From assembly GCA_964568455.1 (NCBI GenBank), contig CAZMPJ010000005.1, positions 1-64,000 on the forward strand: a stretch of DNA of 64,000 nt, read 5' to 3'. A program made the position numbers and the translations under genes. This document shows, one piece after another, positions 16,082 through 24,381 of this stretch (its first letter is position 1; every line of letters begins with the position of its first letter). Origin of the DNA: CAZMPJ01 sp964568455. Its GTDB lineage: Bacteria > Margulisbacteria > WOR-1 > O2-12-FULL-45-9. The notes under the pieces were generated by a model that saw only the letters and a list, made by a program, of their open reading frames with translations, searched no databases and was not told where the DNA came from.

Positions 16082-16101
16082 ACACTTGAGGTGTTTTAAC
16101 T

Positions 16102-16662
16102 ATGGTTTGTCATACTATGCGAACCCGTGCTTTAGTTGGCCGCGCTATTACTGGCCGTTTGAAAAAACGTAAACTAGAAATACAAAAACCGCAAATAGAG
16201 CAAACCGCAGAAAAAGCAGTTGAAAAATTAAATACTTTTCTGGCTCAATTTGCCACAACTACTCAACAAGCCTTGCAAGGCAATATGGAAATACAAACTG
16301 CAGTGGCTGATTCACACGAATATGGCGAAAGTGTGGTAGATGCTTTTGCTGAAATAGTGCGCAGTACCGGAGACAAATGGTCGCTTGAAGGCATGTTGCC
16401 AACTTTAAAAGCGCGCACAGTTCAAAAATTAATAGCTAATGGTGTATTTTTAAAAGAAGACGAAGCCGCGCTGCCTGCTTTTCTTGAACAGATTAAAATA
16501 GGAGATAGAGACGTTTTTGAAACTGTGTCTGCCTGGTTTGAACAAGCAGCGGAATTTAGTTCTGAATCAGTGCAGCAAGAAGGCGCAGGAGCTTTTGATC
16601 TTGATGTTGCTGACCCATTGGAAGCACTTAATCAAGTTTTAGGAGAAACGCCTGAAAAATGA
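16102..16662 (+). CDS. Unknown helical protein, first gene of Clp-like locus
   Basis: 186 residues, no signal peptide or membrane segment. A basic N-terminus (RLKKRKLEIQK) leads into amphipathic helices (IEQTAEKAVEKLNTFLAQFA, EYGESVVDAFAEIV) and an acidic C-terminus. GAGGTG lies 7 nt before the ATG. Its stop overlaps the ATG of a 44-residue peptide (ATGA), which in turn ends 5 nt before the Clp-like gene, so the three are co-transcribed from the sigma-28-like promoter. No family is recognised; it could be a substrate or adaptor of the ATPase, but only position supports that. Confidence 0.7.
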   Translation: MVCHTMRTRALVGRAITGRLKKRKLEIQKPQIEQTAEKAVEKLNTFLAQFATTTQQALQGNMEIQTAVADSHEYGESVVDAFAEIVRSTGDKWSLEGMLPTLKARTVQKLIANGVFLKEDEAALPAFLEQIKIGDRDVFETVSAWFEQAAEFSSESVQQEGAGAFDLDVADPLEALNQVLGETPEK

Positions 16663-16793
16663 GAATTTTGTTTAATAATCTAGTTAGAGTTACTGGCAGA
16701 TTTGGTTGGCATAATCCAACCCTTTGTTCTATTACTGATGGGGCTGACGTAAGTGGTGGAGGTGGGGGGCAGTTAAAAGGCCTGCTTTTTTAA
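16659..16793 (+). CDS. 44-residue coupled peptide
   Basis: Starts in the ATGA overlap with the preceding gene and ends with TAA 5 nt before the ATG of the Clp-like gene. The product begins MRILFNNLVRVTGRFGWHN and contains a run of five glycines near the C-terminus. The Clp-like gene has no ribosome site of its own, so translation of this short frame would deliver ribosomes to it. It may therefore be a coupling leader rather than a functional peptide. No homology recognised. Confidence 0.45.
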   Translation: MRILFNNLVRVTGRFGWHNPTLCSITDGADVSGGGGGQLKGLLF

Positions 16794-16798
16794 AAAAT

Positions 16799-19700
16799 AT
16801 GCGCCAGGAAACTTATTGGCGTAATGAACCACCTGCTATCAAGAGAGAAGATGAAATTAGCCGTGCTACTCATGTACTCATGCAGCGCTATAAAAATAGT
16901 GTTGTTTTTGTTGGTCCGCCTGGTATTGGTAAGACCGCAGTATTATTTACAATCATCAGAAGGATTATGGAGGGCCAAATACCTCAATTTAAGAATAAGC
17001 CTTTGTTATATTTGGACATGAAGAAATTTCAGGCTGATTTGACACCGGGAGCATTGGAATCACGATTAATAGAGCTACAGAATTATATTCGATTTATACA
17101 AGGTCAGCCAATTATTTTTCTGGACGAAATCCAAATCTTATTTAATTTATCCAGCATTAGCGGTAAATTAGTTGACCATCTAAAAGAAGATTTGGGCAGT
17201 GACCGCTTAACATTAGTTGGTGCAACTACAGATACTGATTATAGAACCAGTATTAGGAGAGACTCTGCTTTAAATCGGCGTATTAATGAGGTTGTATTAC
17301 CCGAGTTAAGCGGAGAAGATACTTTGCGTATCTTGGAGAGCACAAATAGTAGTAGGGAACAATATTACTCTGCCATGGCAAGCAAAACGCTTATTACTCC
17401 AATGGCGGTTTTAAAAGAAGCAGTACGATTATCTAAAGAATATATCAAAGATAAACATTTTCCCGATAAAGCCTTGGATGTAATTAGAAGAGCTTGTTCG
17501 GTTCGTGTAGCTGCTATTTCTGATGCAAAGAATAAATTAAAAGCATTAGAAGATGATATCCGAATCCAATTTGAAAAAGCTCTACGTGCTATGAGTGGCA
17601 ATGAAGTAGGGGCTGAAGTTGAAGCCAAAGGAGAAATTGTTTCTTTAATTGCAGAATATTATTCTTTGCAAGAACGGCTTGCAGGATTAGAAGGGGAAAA
17701 AGCAATTGAAATTGAGATTAGCGACCTTTTTATTGCTGTTTCTGATATGACTGGAATTCCTCTGCAAAAATTGCAGGAGGATGAAGCTGAAAAACTTTTA
17801 AAAATGGAAGCCATTCTTTCTGAAAGAGTAATTGGTCAAGATCAGGCCAAAAAAGTGTTGTCTGATGCGGTACGGACAGGAAGAACAGTAAAAAGACCCG
17901 GAAAACCTCAAGGCGTGTTTTTATTTGCAGGCCCAACTGGTGTGGGAAAAACCGAGATTGCCAAAACTTTAACTGCTGCCTTGCATGGGGATGACAGTTT
18001 CTTGGTCCGTGTTGATATGAGTGAATATACAGAGCCGCATAGTGTGGCTAAGCTTATAGGTTCCCCCCCAGGTTATGTTGGATCTGAGCGAGGAGGAGGA
18101 CTAACTGAAGCAGTAAGAAAAAAGCCTTATTCTATTGTTCTTTTTGATGAATTAGAAAAAGCCCACCCAGAAGTATTAAAAGTAATGCTACAAATATTTG
18201 ATGATGCCCGACTGACCGATGGCCGAGGCAAAACAGCTGATTTTTCCAATACCATAATTATTATGACTTCTAATTTGGCTGCTATAGAGATTAGACAAGC
18301 AATTGCAAAAATAGAAGAAGCTGATGAGGCTGCCAGAGTAAGGGAAGGGTTGTTTGGTGAGGCACTTAAAGCAGCCTTTGCTCCAGAGTTTATTGGCCGT
18401 GTTGACGAAATTGTACACTTCGAAGTTTTAAGCGAAGAAAATATTAGAGCAATACTTGAGCTGCAACTAGCCAGTGTTAAAAAACAATTTGCAGAAAAAT
18501 CATTCCAACTGGAATTTGCCCAAGAAGCCAAAGATCTTTTAATTAAAAAAGGATACAACCCAGAATATGGAGCCCGCCCTTTAGAGCAAGCCATTAAAAA
18601 ACTTATTATTAATCCTTTAGCCGCAGCTTTGATCAGTCAAAGCATGAGACCTCAATCCATTATCCAAGTTGGGAGAGAAGAAGATGGTTTGGTTTTTAAG
18701 GTTATTGGAGAAATAGAAAAACCAACCTTTCAAGCACCGCAAATTGAAGGAAGAGTGGGCGTGCAGGTTTTACGTATGCTTGCTTTGTTAGAACAAAAAG
18801 CTAGTGAAAGAACAATTCAAATTACACCTGATGAAATTGAAGAATTGCTTTTTCCCAGAGAAGAAAAAGTTCGCAGCGCTCTTAATGCTGTGGTTGAAGC
18901 AGGTGAGCTGCCATCTGGTAATGTACGTTTACAGGATAACGATTTTAAGCGTAAAGATCCTGCTGTAATGGATGTGGTAAAACAATTAAGACGGCTGGCA
19001 GTTTTAGCTGGATTTGATGAAAATGTGGGGCAAATAGCCGGTGAGTTTATTTATCAAGTATCTAATTACGCAAAACAATCTAATGTACAAAGAACGCCGG
19101 TTGGGGAACCGCCTTACCTTTCCTGGAATTTTGACGGTGAAAATTTTCAGGTTACAGTGCGCACTCCAATGATCCCGGTTAAATCTACACTACGCAAGAA
19201 AATAGTTGATAACTTAATTGCTCCAAACCCAACTACTCAAGAAGAGGCCCAGGCTGTTTTTGAAGGTTTGGCAGCTGAAGGGGATTTAAATTTAATCGAA
19301 TTAAAACGCAAAGCTTTGGCAGAAAAAGGACTAGTAGTATTTGATGATAAAAATAGAGAAACTATTTTTGTCTTGCGTTTTAAGTTGTTTCCAGAAGAAA
19401 AGAAAAAGCCAGAAGAAGAAAAAGCAAGACTGCCACAACCTGGCACCCCAGAATTTCAAGCAGACTTAGCAGCAGCAGAAACAGCTGCAACCGCTGGTCG
19501 GCCACCAAAGGTCCCAGTTCCAGCGACAGTATCTGATGCAGCTATTGCAACAGGGAGGGCTTCGTCACCTGTTACTGAAACTCAAGATTTGGCTCCTTCC
19601 GCTTCTCCCACTGCGCCAAGGCGGGGCACAGGAGAGATAACCAGAATTCCGGATAATATTGTTGCATTATTAACTAGTTTAACCAAAGGAACCTTAGACT

Positions 19701-20710
19701 TACAAGCTGAAAAGGATTTAATTTCTTTGATTAAAGGAAAATCAGGGTTAGGTATGGTTTTTCGAGGTTTATCTAATATCGCAATTGATTCAGGAAAAGA
19801 TTTTGCAGTTAAATTGCAAGCTTTGAGAGTATATGTTGCAGTAAGGGGAGCAGCGAGATCACAGGCTACCATTGGAAAGTTTTTGGATGGAGTTGAAGGT
19901 GATAGTAGTGTTAGATCGTTGCTCGGAGCTATATTGGAAGGGGAAAGTCGGCTATTAAGCTCAGCTGTAATTAGGGCTATCTTAGAAAATTATTCTGGTA
20001 AATATAGACAGTATCTTGAGGTTTTTGTGGATTTAATGTCAAAAGATGAACAATCCCGTTTTTTATTTGTAAGCTGGTACTGGAGTAGACCAAAAAGCGA
20101 AAGAGAAGAGATAATAAGTCGTTTTTTTAAGAGTCCGGCGAAATCAGCACCTTTTTTAAATATTCGGCCGAAACACTATTATCCAGGAGATCTTGAAACC
20201 GAAGAAATTTGGTTAAAACCAGAAAAGGGCGAAGCACAAGAATTATTAGCAGCAGATTGGAGTAGGGTTGCTCGAAAAGCAACAAAGCTTGCAGCACTAG
20301 AGCAAGTAATGCGACTTTTAGCTTACAGAGTTGATGCTAGAGGTTTTGCATTGCGGTTTGAAGAAAACGAGATAAAAGCTGCTTCAATGAAGATAAAAGA
20401 TTTTGCTAACAAAATTAGAGCAGGATCTGAAACCCTTATATTAGATTATTTAACAGGCTTAATAAAGGCTTTTGCAGAGTCTGGAGAAATAGAGCAATCA
20501 AGTAGAAGTTTCTTAACTAATTTATTCGATGGTTTGGCCCAATCTTTAAGGATAGCATTGGGCCCAAAAGCAGAGGAAATATATGATTCTGTTTTAGCTG
20601 AAATTGAAGAAGCTAAGCAGGCATATTCAGAAGCAGCTAAGATGAGAGCGTTTCTAGGTACTTTAGCCGGAAAAGTAAAATTTCATAAAAAAAAGAGTAA
20701 GACTATGTAG
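16799..20710 (+). CDS. Two-ATPase Clp-like protein with large novel C-terminal region
   Basis: 1303 residues. No Clp N-domain: the first AAA module starts at once (Walker A GPPGIGKT at 39-46, Walker B IIFLDEIQ, Arg pair ALNRR). A short coiled middle region follows, then D2 with Walker A GPTGVGKT at about 378-385, pore loop GPPGYVGSERGGG, Walker B LFDELEKAH, and FIGRVDEIVHF. The D1 pore loop is degenerate and no clear IGF/IGL ClpP-binding loop is seen, so it is more ClpB/ClpV-like in logic. From about residue 650 to the end I recognise nothing: a mixed domain, a Pro/Ala-rich linker (about 885-930) and a helical domain. Probably an unfoldase or remodeller; partner unknown. Confidence 0.85.
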   Translation: MRQETYWRNEPPAIKREDEISRATHVLMQRYKNSVVFVGPPGIGKTAVLFTIIRRIMEGQIPQFKNKPLLYLDMKKFQADLTPGALESRLIELQNYIRFIQGQPIIFLDEIQILFNLSSISGKLVDHLKEDLGSDRLTLVGATTDTDYRTSIRRDSALNRRINEVVLPELSGEDTLRILESTNSSREQYYSAMASKTLITPMAVLKEAVRLSKEYIKDKHFPDKALDVIRRACSVRVAAISDAKNKLKALEDDIRIQFEKALRAMSGNEVGAEVEAKGEIVSLIAEYYSLQERLAGLEGEKAIEIEISDLFIAVSDMTGIPLQKLQEDEAEKLLKMEAILSERVIGQDQAKKVLSDAVRTGRTVKRPGKPQGVFLFAGPTGVGKTEIAKTLTAALHGDDSFLVRVDMSEYTEPHSVAKLIGSPPGYVGSERGGGLTEAVRKKPYSIVLFDELEKAHPEVLKVMLQIFDDARLTDGRGKTADFSNTIIIMTSNLAAIEIRQAIAKIEEADEAARVREGLFGEALKAAFAPEFIGRVDEIVHFEVLSEENIRAILELQLASVKKQFAEKSFQLEFAQEAKDLLIKKGYNPEYGARPLEQAIKKLIINPLAAALISQSMRPQSIIQVGREEDGLVFKVIGEIEKPTFQAPQIEGRVGVQVLRMLALLEQKASERTIQITPDEIEELLFPREEKVRSALNAVVEAGELPSGNVRLQDNDFKRKDPAVMDVVKQLRRLAVLAGFDENVGQIAGEFIYQVSNYAKQSNVQRTPVGEPPYLSWNFDGENFQVTVRTPMIPVKSTLRKKIVDNLIAPNPTTQEEAQAVFEGLAAEGDLNLIELKRKALAEKGLVVFDDKNRETIFVLRFKLFPEEKKKPEEEKARLPQPGTPEFQADLAAAETAATAGRPPKVPVPATVSDAAIATGRASSPVTETQDLAPSASPTAPRRGTGEITRIPDNIVALLTSLTKGTLDLQAEKDLISLIKGKSGLGMVFRGLSNIAIDSGKDFAVKLQALRVYVAVRGAARSQATIGKFLDGVEGDSSVRSLLGAILEGESRLLSSAVIRAILENYSGKYRQYLEVFVDLMSKDEQSRFLFVSWYWSRPKSEREEIISRFFKSPAKSAPFLNIRPKHYYPGDLETEEIWLKPEKGEAQELLAADWSRVARKATKLAALEQVMRLLAYRVDARGFALRFEENEIKAASMKIKDFANKIRAGSETLILDYLTGLIKAFAESGEIEQSSRSFLTNLFDGLAQSLRIALGPKAEEIYDSVLAEIEEAKQAYSEAAKMRAFLGTLAGKVKFHKKKSKTM

Positions 20711-21509
20711 AAGTTTTTTTGGTTTCCGCGTCGTAGCGCGCCATCAGTGCTTCCGTTGCATACCCAGGTTTTCCATTCCCAATCTTCTTATTCCAAATCT
20801 TTACAATCGGTACAATTCCCTGTCCGCTAAAAGTGACAAAACATTCGTCAGCATTGTATAAATCTTTGGGGTTTAAATCTTTTTCCACTACTTTAAAAGC
20901 AGATTGCTTTGCTAGTTTAATTACCAGTTTTCTAGTTACGCCGGCTAAAATAGGGGAGGCTAAAGAAGGGGTATAAACAGTACCGAGTTTTACAAGAAAT
21001 ATATTGCTGATAGTTCCTTCGGCTAAATAACCATTTTGATCCAATAAAAATGCTTCGTTTGCGCCAAACTTCTTAGCTTGCATCTTAGCTAAAATATTGT
21101 CCAAATAACAAAGCGATTTAATGGTTGAGCTGGGAGTTTCTGGTTTTATAATTGTGCTGATAATGGCTTTCCACGGTTTTATCTTTTTCTTAGCTAATTT
21201 TTCAATCAAAATAATTAAAGTTGGGTTTTTGCCAGCTTTTTTTGGATCAAGCCCATGCTCTTTTGCTTCCCCGCGAGTGATAATAATTTTTATATAAGCT
21301 TCTTTAAATTTCTTAAGCTTTAATTCTTTTAAAACTTTAGCCTTAAGTTTTTTGGCTGGCAGAGGCGCCTTGATACGAATGATTTTAAGTGATTTGTATA
21401 GTCTTTTGATGTGCTCATCAAGCAGGAAAGGTTTCCCGTTATAAGTCCTGAGGGATTCGAAAACCCCATCTCCGTATAGAAAGCCTCTGTCCTGAATAGA
21501 TAAGTTCAT
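20703..21509 (-). CDS. Class IV PLP aminotransferase (IlvE/PabC-like)
   Basis: 268 residues of fold-type IV: DRGFLYGDGVFESLRTYNG at the N-terminus, PLP-binding Lys in TIKSLCYLDNIL, EGTISNIFLV, and SPILAGVTRKLV. Length fits branched-chain aminotransferase, D-amino-acid aminotransferase or 4-amino-4-deoxychorismate lyase; the sequence alone does not decide. The ATG at 21509 follows a TATAAT box by exactly 6 nt (leaderless type). The 3' end overlaps the convergent Clp-like gene by 8 bp. Confidence 0.88.
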   Translation of the reverse strand: MNLSIQDRGFLYGDGVFESLRTYNGKPFLLDEHIKRLYKSLKIIRIKAPLPAKKLKAKVLKELKLKKFKEAYIKIIITRGEAKEHGLDPKKAGKNPTLIILIEKLAKKKIKPWKAIISTIIKPETPSSTIKSLCYLDNILAKMQAKKFGANEAFLLDQNGYLAEGTISNIFLVKLGTVYTPSLASPILAGVTRKLVIKLAKQSAFKVVEKDLNPKDLYNADECFVTFSGQGIVPIVKIWNKKIGNGKPGYATEALMARYDAETKKTST

Positions 21510-21559
21510 GAATTAATTATAGCATGGGATTGACTAGGATGAATAGAGTGAAGAATCAG

Positions 21560-21697
21560 ACGGTTGCGGTTGCGCGGCTCGAAACGATAATAGTCAGTCG
21601 TCGTCCGGTTTTATAAAGGGAGATCAGGATTTAATTGAAAACAAGAGAAACGCAACCGAATAACATTTAACGATTCTAGTCGCGCAACCGATTGACG
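21560..21697. repeat. Fold-back repeat between aminotransferase and antiporter
   Basis: Imperfect inverted repeat with GGTTGCGCG-type arms: CGGTTGCGGTTGCGCGG near the left end and CGCGCAACCGATTG near the right, with a further ACGCAACCGA inside. GC-rich compared with the flanks. It fills most of the 190-bp gap; no gene seen. Confidence 0.55.
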
Positions 21698-21699
21698 TA

Positions 21700-22923
21700 T
21701 TAGCTGTCTTCTTCTACAGTGGCTTCTTTAGCCGCGAATAGGGCGTATTTGGTGCAAATGGGGCCAACAATTTCGTTAAAAGCCACGGCAATAAGTGTGA
21801 TGTTTAAAATGATAAAACGGAAATCATAAAAGCTAGAAGCTTCTTTAATTAAGAGAGATAAGCCAATGGCCACACCAGCTTGAGGAATAAGGGTTAAGCC
21901 CAGATATTTTCTAATTGCATCTGGTGATTTAGAAATAGTTCCTCCCAGGTATGCGCCGGTTATTTTTCCTGCAATACGGGCCGCCACAAAAATAATTGCC
22001 CAAGCAGTTAAGGTCCAGCCTACTTGAGCGAAAATATGTAAGTTTAGATGGGCCCCGGCTAAAACAAAAAAGAAACAGTAAATCGGTGGAGTAAAACGTT
22101 CTAAATTTGCCACCACTTCAGTGTTGCGCTGTGAAATATTAACTAAAGTAAGGCCCAAGAACATATTGGTTAAAAGAGCAGAAACATGAGTAATTTGAGA
22201 AATGCCGATTCCCAAGAAAACAATACCTAAAATAATAATAACGCTGTCTGATATTTCTTTGCTGGTTTTTATAAGTAAATTTGCCACTACTGCCAAAATC
22301 ACTCCAACTATTAAAGCGATAAAAATCTCCATAAAAGAAGCTGATAAAGATCGCATAGCCGTTTCCCCAAAGGTGGAAAGATGTTTTAGGTCTAAAGTAA
22401 GGATTAAGCCAAAAAGAATAATAGCTACTGCGTCATCTAAAGCAACCACGGCTAAAGTTGTTTCGGTTAAAGGTCCTCGGGCGCGAAATTCCCTAATAAT
22501 AGCCACTGTGGCAGCCGGGGCAGTAGCGGTAGCAATGGCAGCCAAGGGAAGGGCAGCTCCAAGCGGCATTTTAAAAAGTATTAATAAAATTAATACTAAA
22601 CCAAAAGCACCTATTGCTTGGAGCAATGTAATTAATATTAATTTAGTTCCCAGTCTTTTGATTAACGTAAAGCTTAAACCGGCTCCAATAACCAGGGCAA
22701 TAATTCCTAAAGCAAATTGAGGGATAAAGGCTAATTGATCGAGTGATCTTTCGTTGAAAATGCTTAAAAGGGAGGGGCCAATGATAATTCCGGCAATAAT
22801 ATATCCGGTAACACGGGGAAGATGGATAAACTTTCCCAGTCTGCCAAAGATAAATCCCAGGAGCAGTAATCCTGCGGCCGCCATAAAGATATCCTGATTA
22901 AATATAGCTAAGAGATTAATCAT
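21700..22923 (-). CDS. Cation:proton antiporter, CPA2/Kef type
   Basis: 407 residues with about twelve membrane helices, no C-terminal NAD-binding domain. Typical features: GRLGKFIHLPRVTGYIIAGI, the ATATAPAATVAIIRE stretch and the VVALDDAVAIILFG segment with the paired Asp residues of the ion site. It exchanges Na+ or K+ for protons. The start at 22923 (MINLL) is chosen because ATG overlaps the stop of the CBS-domain gene (ATGA); a start 21 bp upstream is possible. Coupling to the CBS protein suggests nucleotide-dependent regulation, by inference. Confidence 0.9.
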   Translation of the reverse strand: MINLLAIFNQDIFMAAAGLLLLGFIFGRLGKFIHLPRVTGYIIAGIIIGPSLLSIFNERSLDQLAFIPQFALGIIALVIGAGLSFTLIKRLGTKLILITLLQAIGAFGLVLILLILFKMPLGAALPLAAIATATAPAATVAIIREFRARGPLTETTLAVVALDDAVAIILFGLILTLDLKHLSTFGETAMRSLSASFMEIFIALIVGVILAVVANLLIKTSKEISDSVIIILGIVFLGIGISQITHVSALLTNMFLGLTLVNISQRNTEVVANLERFTPPIYCFFFVLAGAHLNLHIFAQVGWTLTAWAIIFVAARIAGKITGAYLGGTISKSPDAIRKYLGLTLIPQAGVAIGLSLLIKEASSFYDFRFIILNITLIAVAFNEIVGPICTKYALFAAKEATVEEDS

Positions 22924-23387
22924 CGGCAATATTTTTCCATACAACCTTCATCCAGCAATATTTTAGCTAGGCTTGAACGATCAACAATTCCAACTAATCT
23001 TTTGTTGCGGATAACAGGAACCCTTTTTAAATCATCATGCATCATTATTTCAGCCACATCATCAGCAGCAGTATTTTCTTGCACAGTATGGACTTTTTTA
23101 CTCATATGATCCTTAACCATTGCTATTCCTACTTGTCTTAATTTAGTAACTACTTTTGATAAGTTAGTTAACCCAATTACATCCGGGTTTTCAATTTTTA
23201 CCCGTTCTGGAAAAATGCAGCTAATAATATCTTTTTCGGAAATCCAGCCACTGACTTCGTTTTTTTCATTCACTACAGGAATGCCGGTAAGGGCGCGCAG
23301 AGATAATAATTCTGCTACTTCGTTTAAGGGGGTGTCTTCGGTAACTGCGGTTAAATCCCTGGTCATAAATGATTTTACTTTTTTCAT
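22920..23387 (-). CDS. Two-CBS-domain regulatory protein
   Basis: 155 residues, two CBS motifs: VKSFMTRDLTAVTEDTPLNE ... GIPVVNEKNEVSGWISEKDI and VKDHMSKKVHTVQENTAADD ... RVPVIRNKRLVGIVDRSSLA. Such Bateman pairs bind adenine nucleotides. It is translated just before the antiporter with a 4-bp overlap, so it may sense AMP/ATP or c-di-AMP for that transporter. It follows the PfkB gene by 3 bp, so all three are one operon. Confidence 0.9.
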   Translation of the reverse strand: MKKVKSFMTRDLTAVTEDTPLNEVAELLSLRALTGIPVVNEKNEVSGWISEKDIISCIFPERVKIENPDVIGLTNLSKVVTKLRQVGIAMVKDHMSKKVHTVQENTAADDVAEIMMHDDLKRVPVIRNKRLVGIVDRSSLAKILLDEGCMEKYCR

Positions 23388-23390
23388 GAT

Positions 23391-24323
23391 TTATACCTTC
23401 CTTACTTTTGCCCGGAGCAAAAATTCTTCTATTTCTTGCTTTGAGCCAGGGTGGTTTAATTTATTTTTTGCGGCAGATCGTCCAGAGCCTAGACCGTATT
23501 TTAAAGCTTCACCAAGATTACTTGATTCTTTATATTTATAAATAAAACCAGCCAATACCGCGTCGCGCACACCAATTAAAATACTGGAATCTTGCAGATC
23601 AATTTCTCCGTCCCAAACTTCGTTCTGGGTAAATACGGTGTAGTTTAAGTTACCGTGTTTTAATATAACTATTTCTGCGCCTCTTTTTAAAATTTCGTTA
23701 GCAATTTCTTGTCTGGCTCGAGGCTTATAAATATCTTTGCCAAACATGCTTTTATTTTCTCTAAGATCTGGATAAATAATAAAGGAGTTGGTTCCCTGCA
23801 TAGAATCGAGCAATAAATCTTCAGGCAGGTTGAGTACCACTTTTACTTTATGCTTATTGGCTAGCAGCACTAATTCTTTGATAAAATTTGGGGCTACTCC
23901 TTTTGGTAAACTCCCGCCAATTTCAACCAGATCGGCAGAAGATAGCAGTCTTTCAAAATTAGCTTTAAAACTGTTTAAATAACGAAGTTCAATGGAAACA
24001 CCTTCTTCCACAATCAAGCTTTGTCGTTTTTTCTTTTCTTCAATTACAAAGAAATCAGTGCGGATGCCCTGGTCAACATAGATAAAGGCAGTGGTAACTC
24101 CCAGTTTTGCTAATGATTCTTCAAACATACGGCTTCCTTGAGCACCTAAAAATCCAGTGGCAGCAACTTCTTCTCCCATTACAGCTAGCGAGCAAGCAAC
24201 GTTTATTCCTTTTCCGCCAGGCATGCGCAAAGTTTCTTCGGCGCGGTTAAAAGTGCTTAGTTTAATTTCCGGTAAAAAGAGTAAGTGATCAAAAGCAGGG
24301 TTTAATGTGACAGTTATTATCAT
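23391..24323 (-). CDS. PfkB-family sugar kinase (FruK/LacC-like), altered anion hole
   Basis: 310 residues from the ATG at 24323, preceded by AAGGAG; the longer frame to 24365 is not needed. N-terminal TVTLNPAFDHLLFLPE and RMPGGKGINVACSLAVMG are characteristic of 1-phosphofructokinase/tagatose-6-phosphate kinase. The C-terminal catalytic signature, normally GAGD followed by xxxAGF, reads GVRDAVLAGF here: the base Asp is kept but the anion-hole Gly is Arg and the preceding Thr is Leu. Reduced or changed activity is possible. It starts a PfkB-CBS-antiporter operon. Confidence 0.85.
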   Translation of the reverse strand: MIITVTLNPAFDHLLFLPEIKLSTFNRAEETLRMPGGKGINVACSLAVMGEEVAATGFLGAQGSRMFEESLAKLGVTTAFIYVDQGIRTDFFVIEEKKKRQSLIVEEGVSIELRYLNSFKANFERLLSSADLVEIGGSLPKGVAPNFIKELVLLANKHKVKVVLNLPEDLLLDSMQGTNSFIIYPDLRENKSMFGKDIYKPRARQEIANEILKRGAEIVILKHGNLNYTVFTQNEVWDGEIDLQDSSILIGVRDAVLAGFIYKYKESSNLGEALKYGLGSGRSAAKNKLNHPGSKQEIEEFLLRAKVRKV

Positions 24324-24381
24324 AAAAAGGCTCCTTCTTAGCTTGTGATAATCCAATTTTATCACACCGAAGGGGCCTTTG

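Noticed and set aside
22202..22720. 172-residue plus-strand frame inside the antiporter gene
   Set aside because: Composition (Lys/Ile/Ala runs) is what the antisense of a membrane protein gives; shadow.
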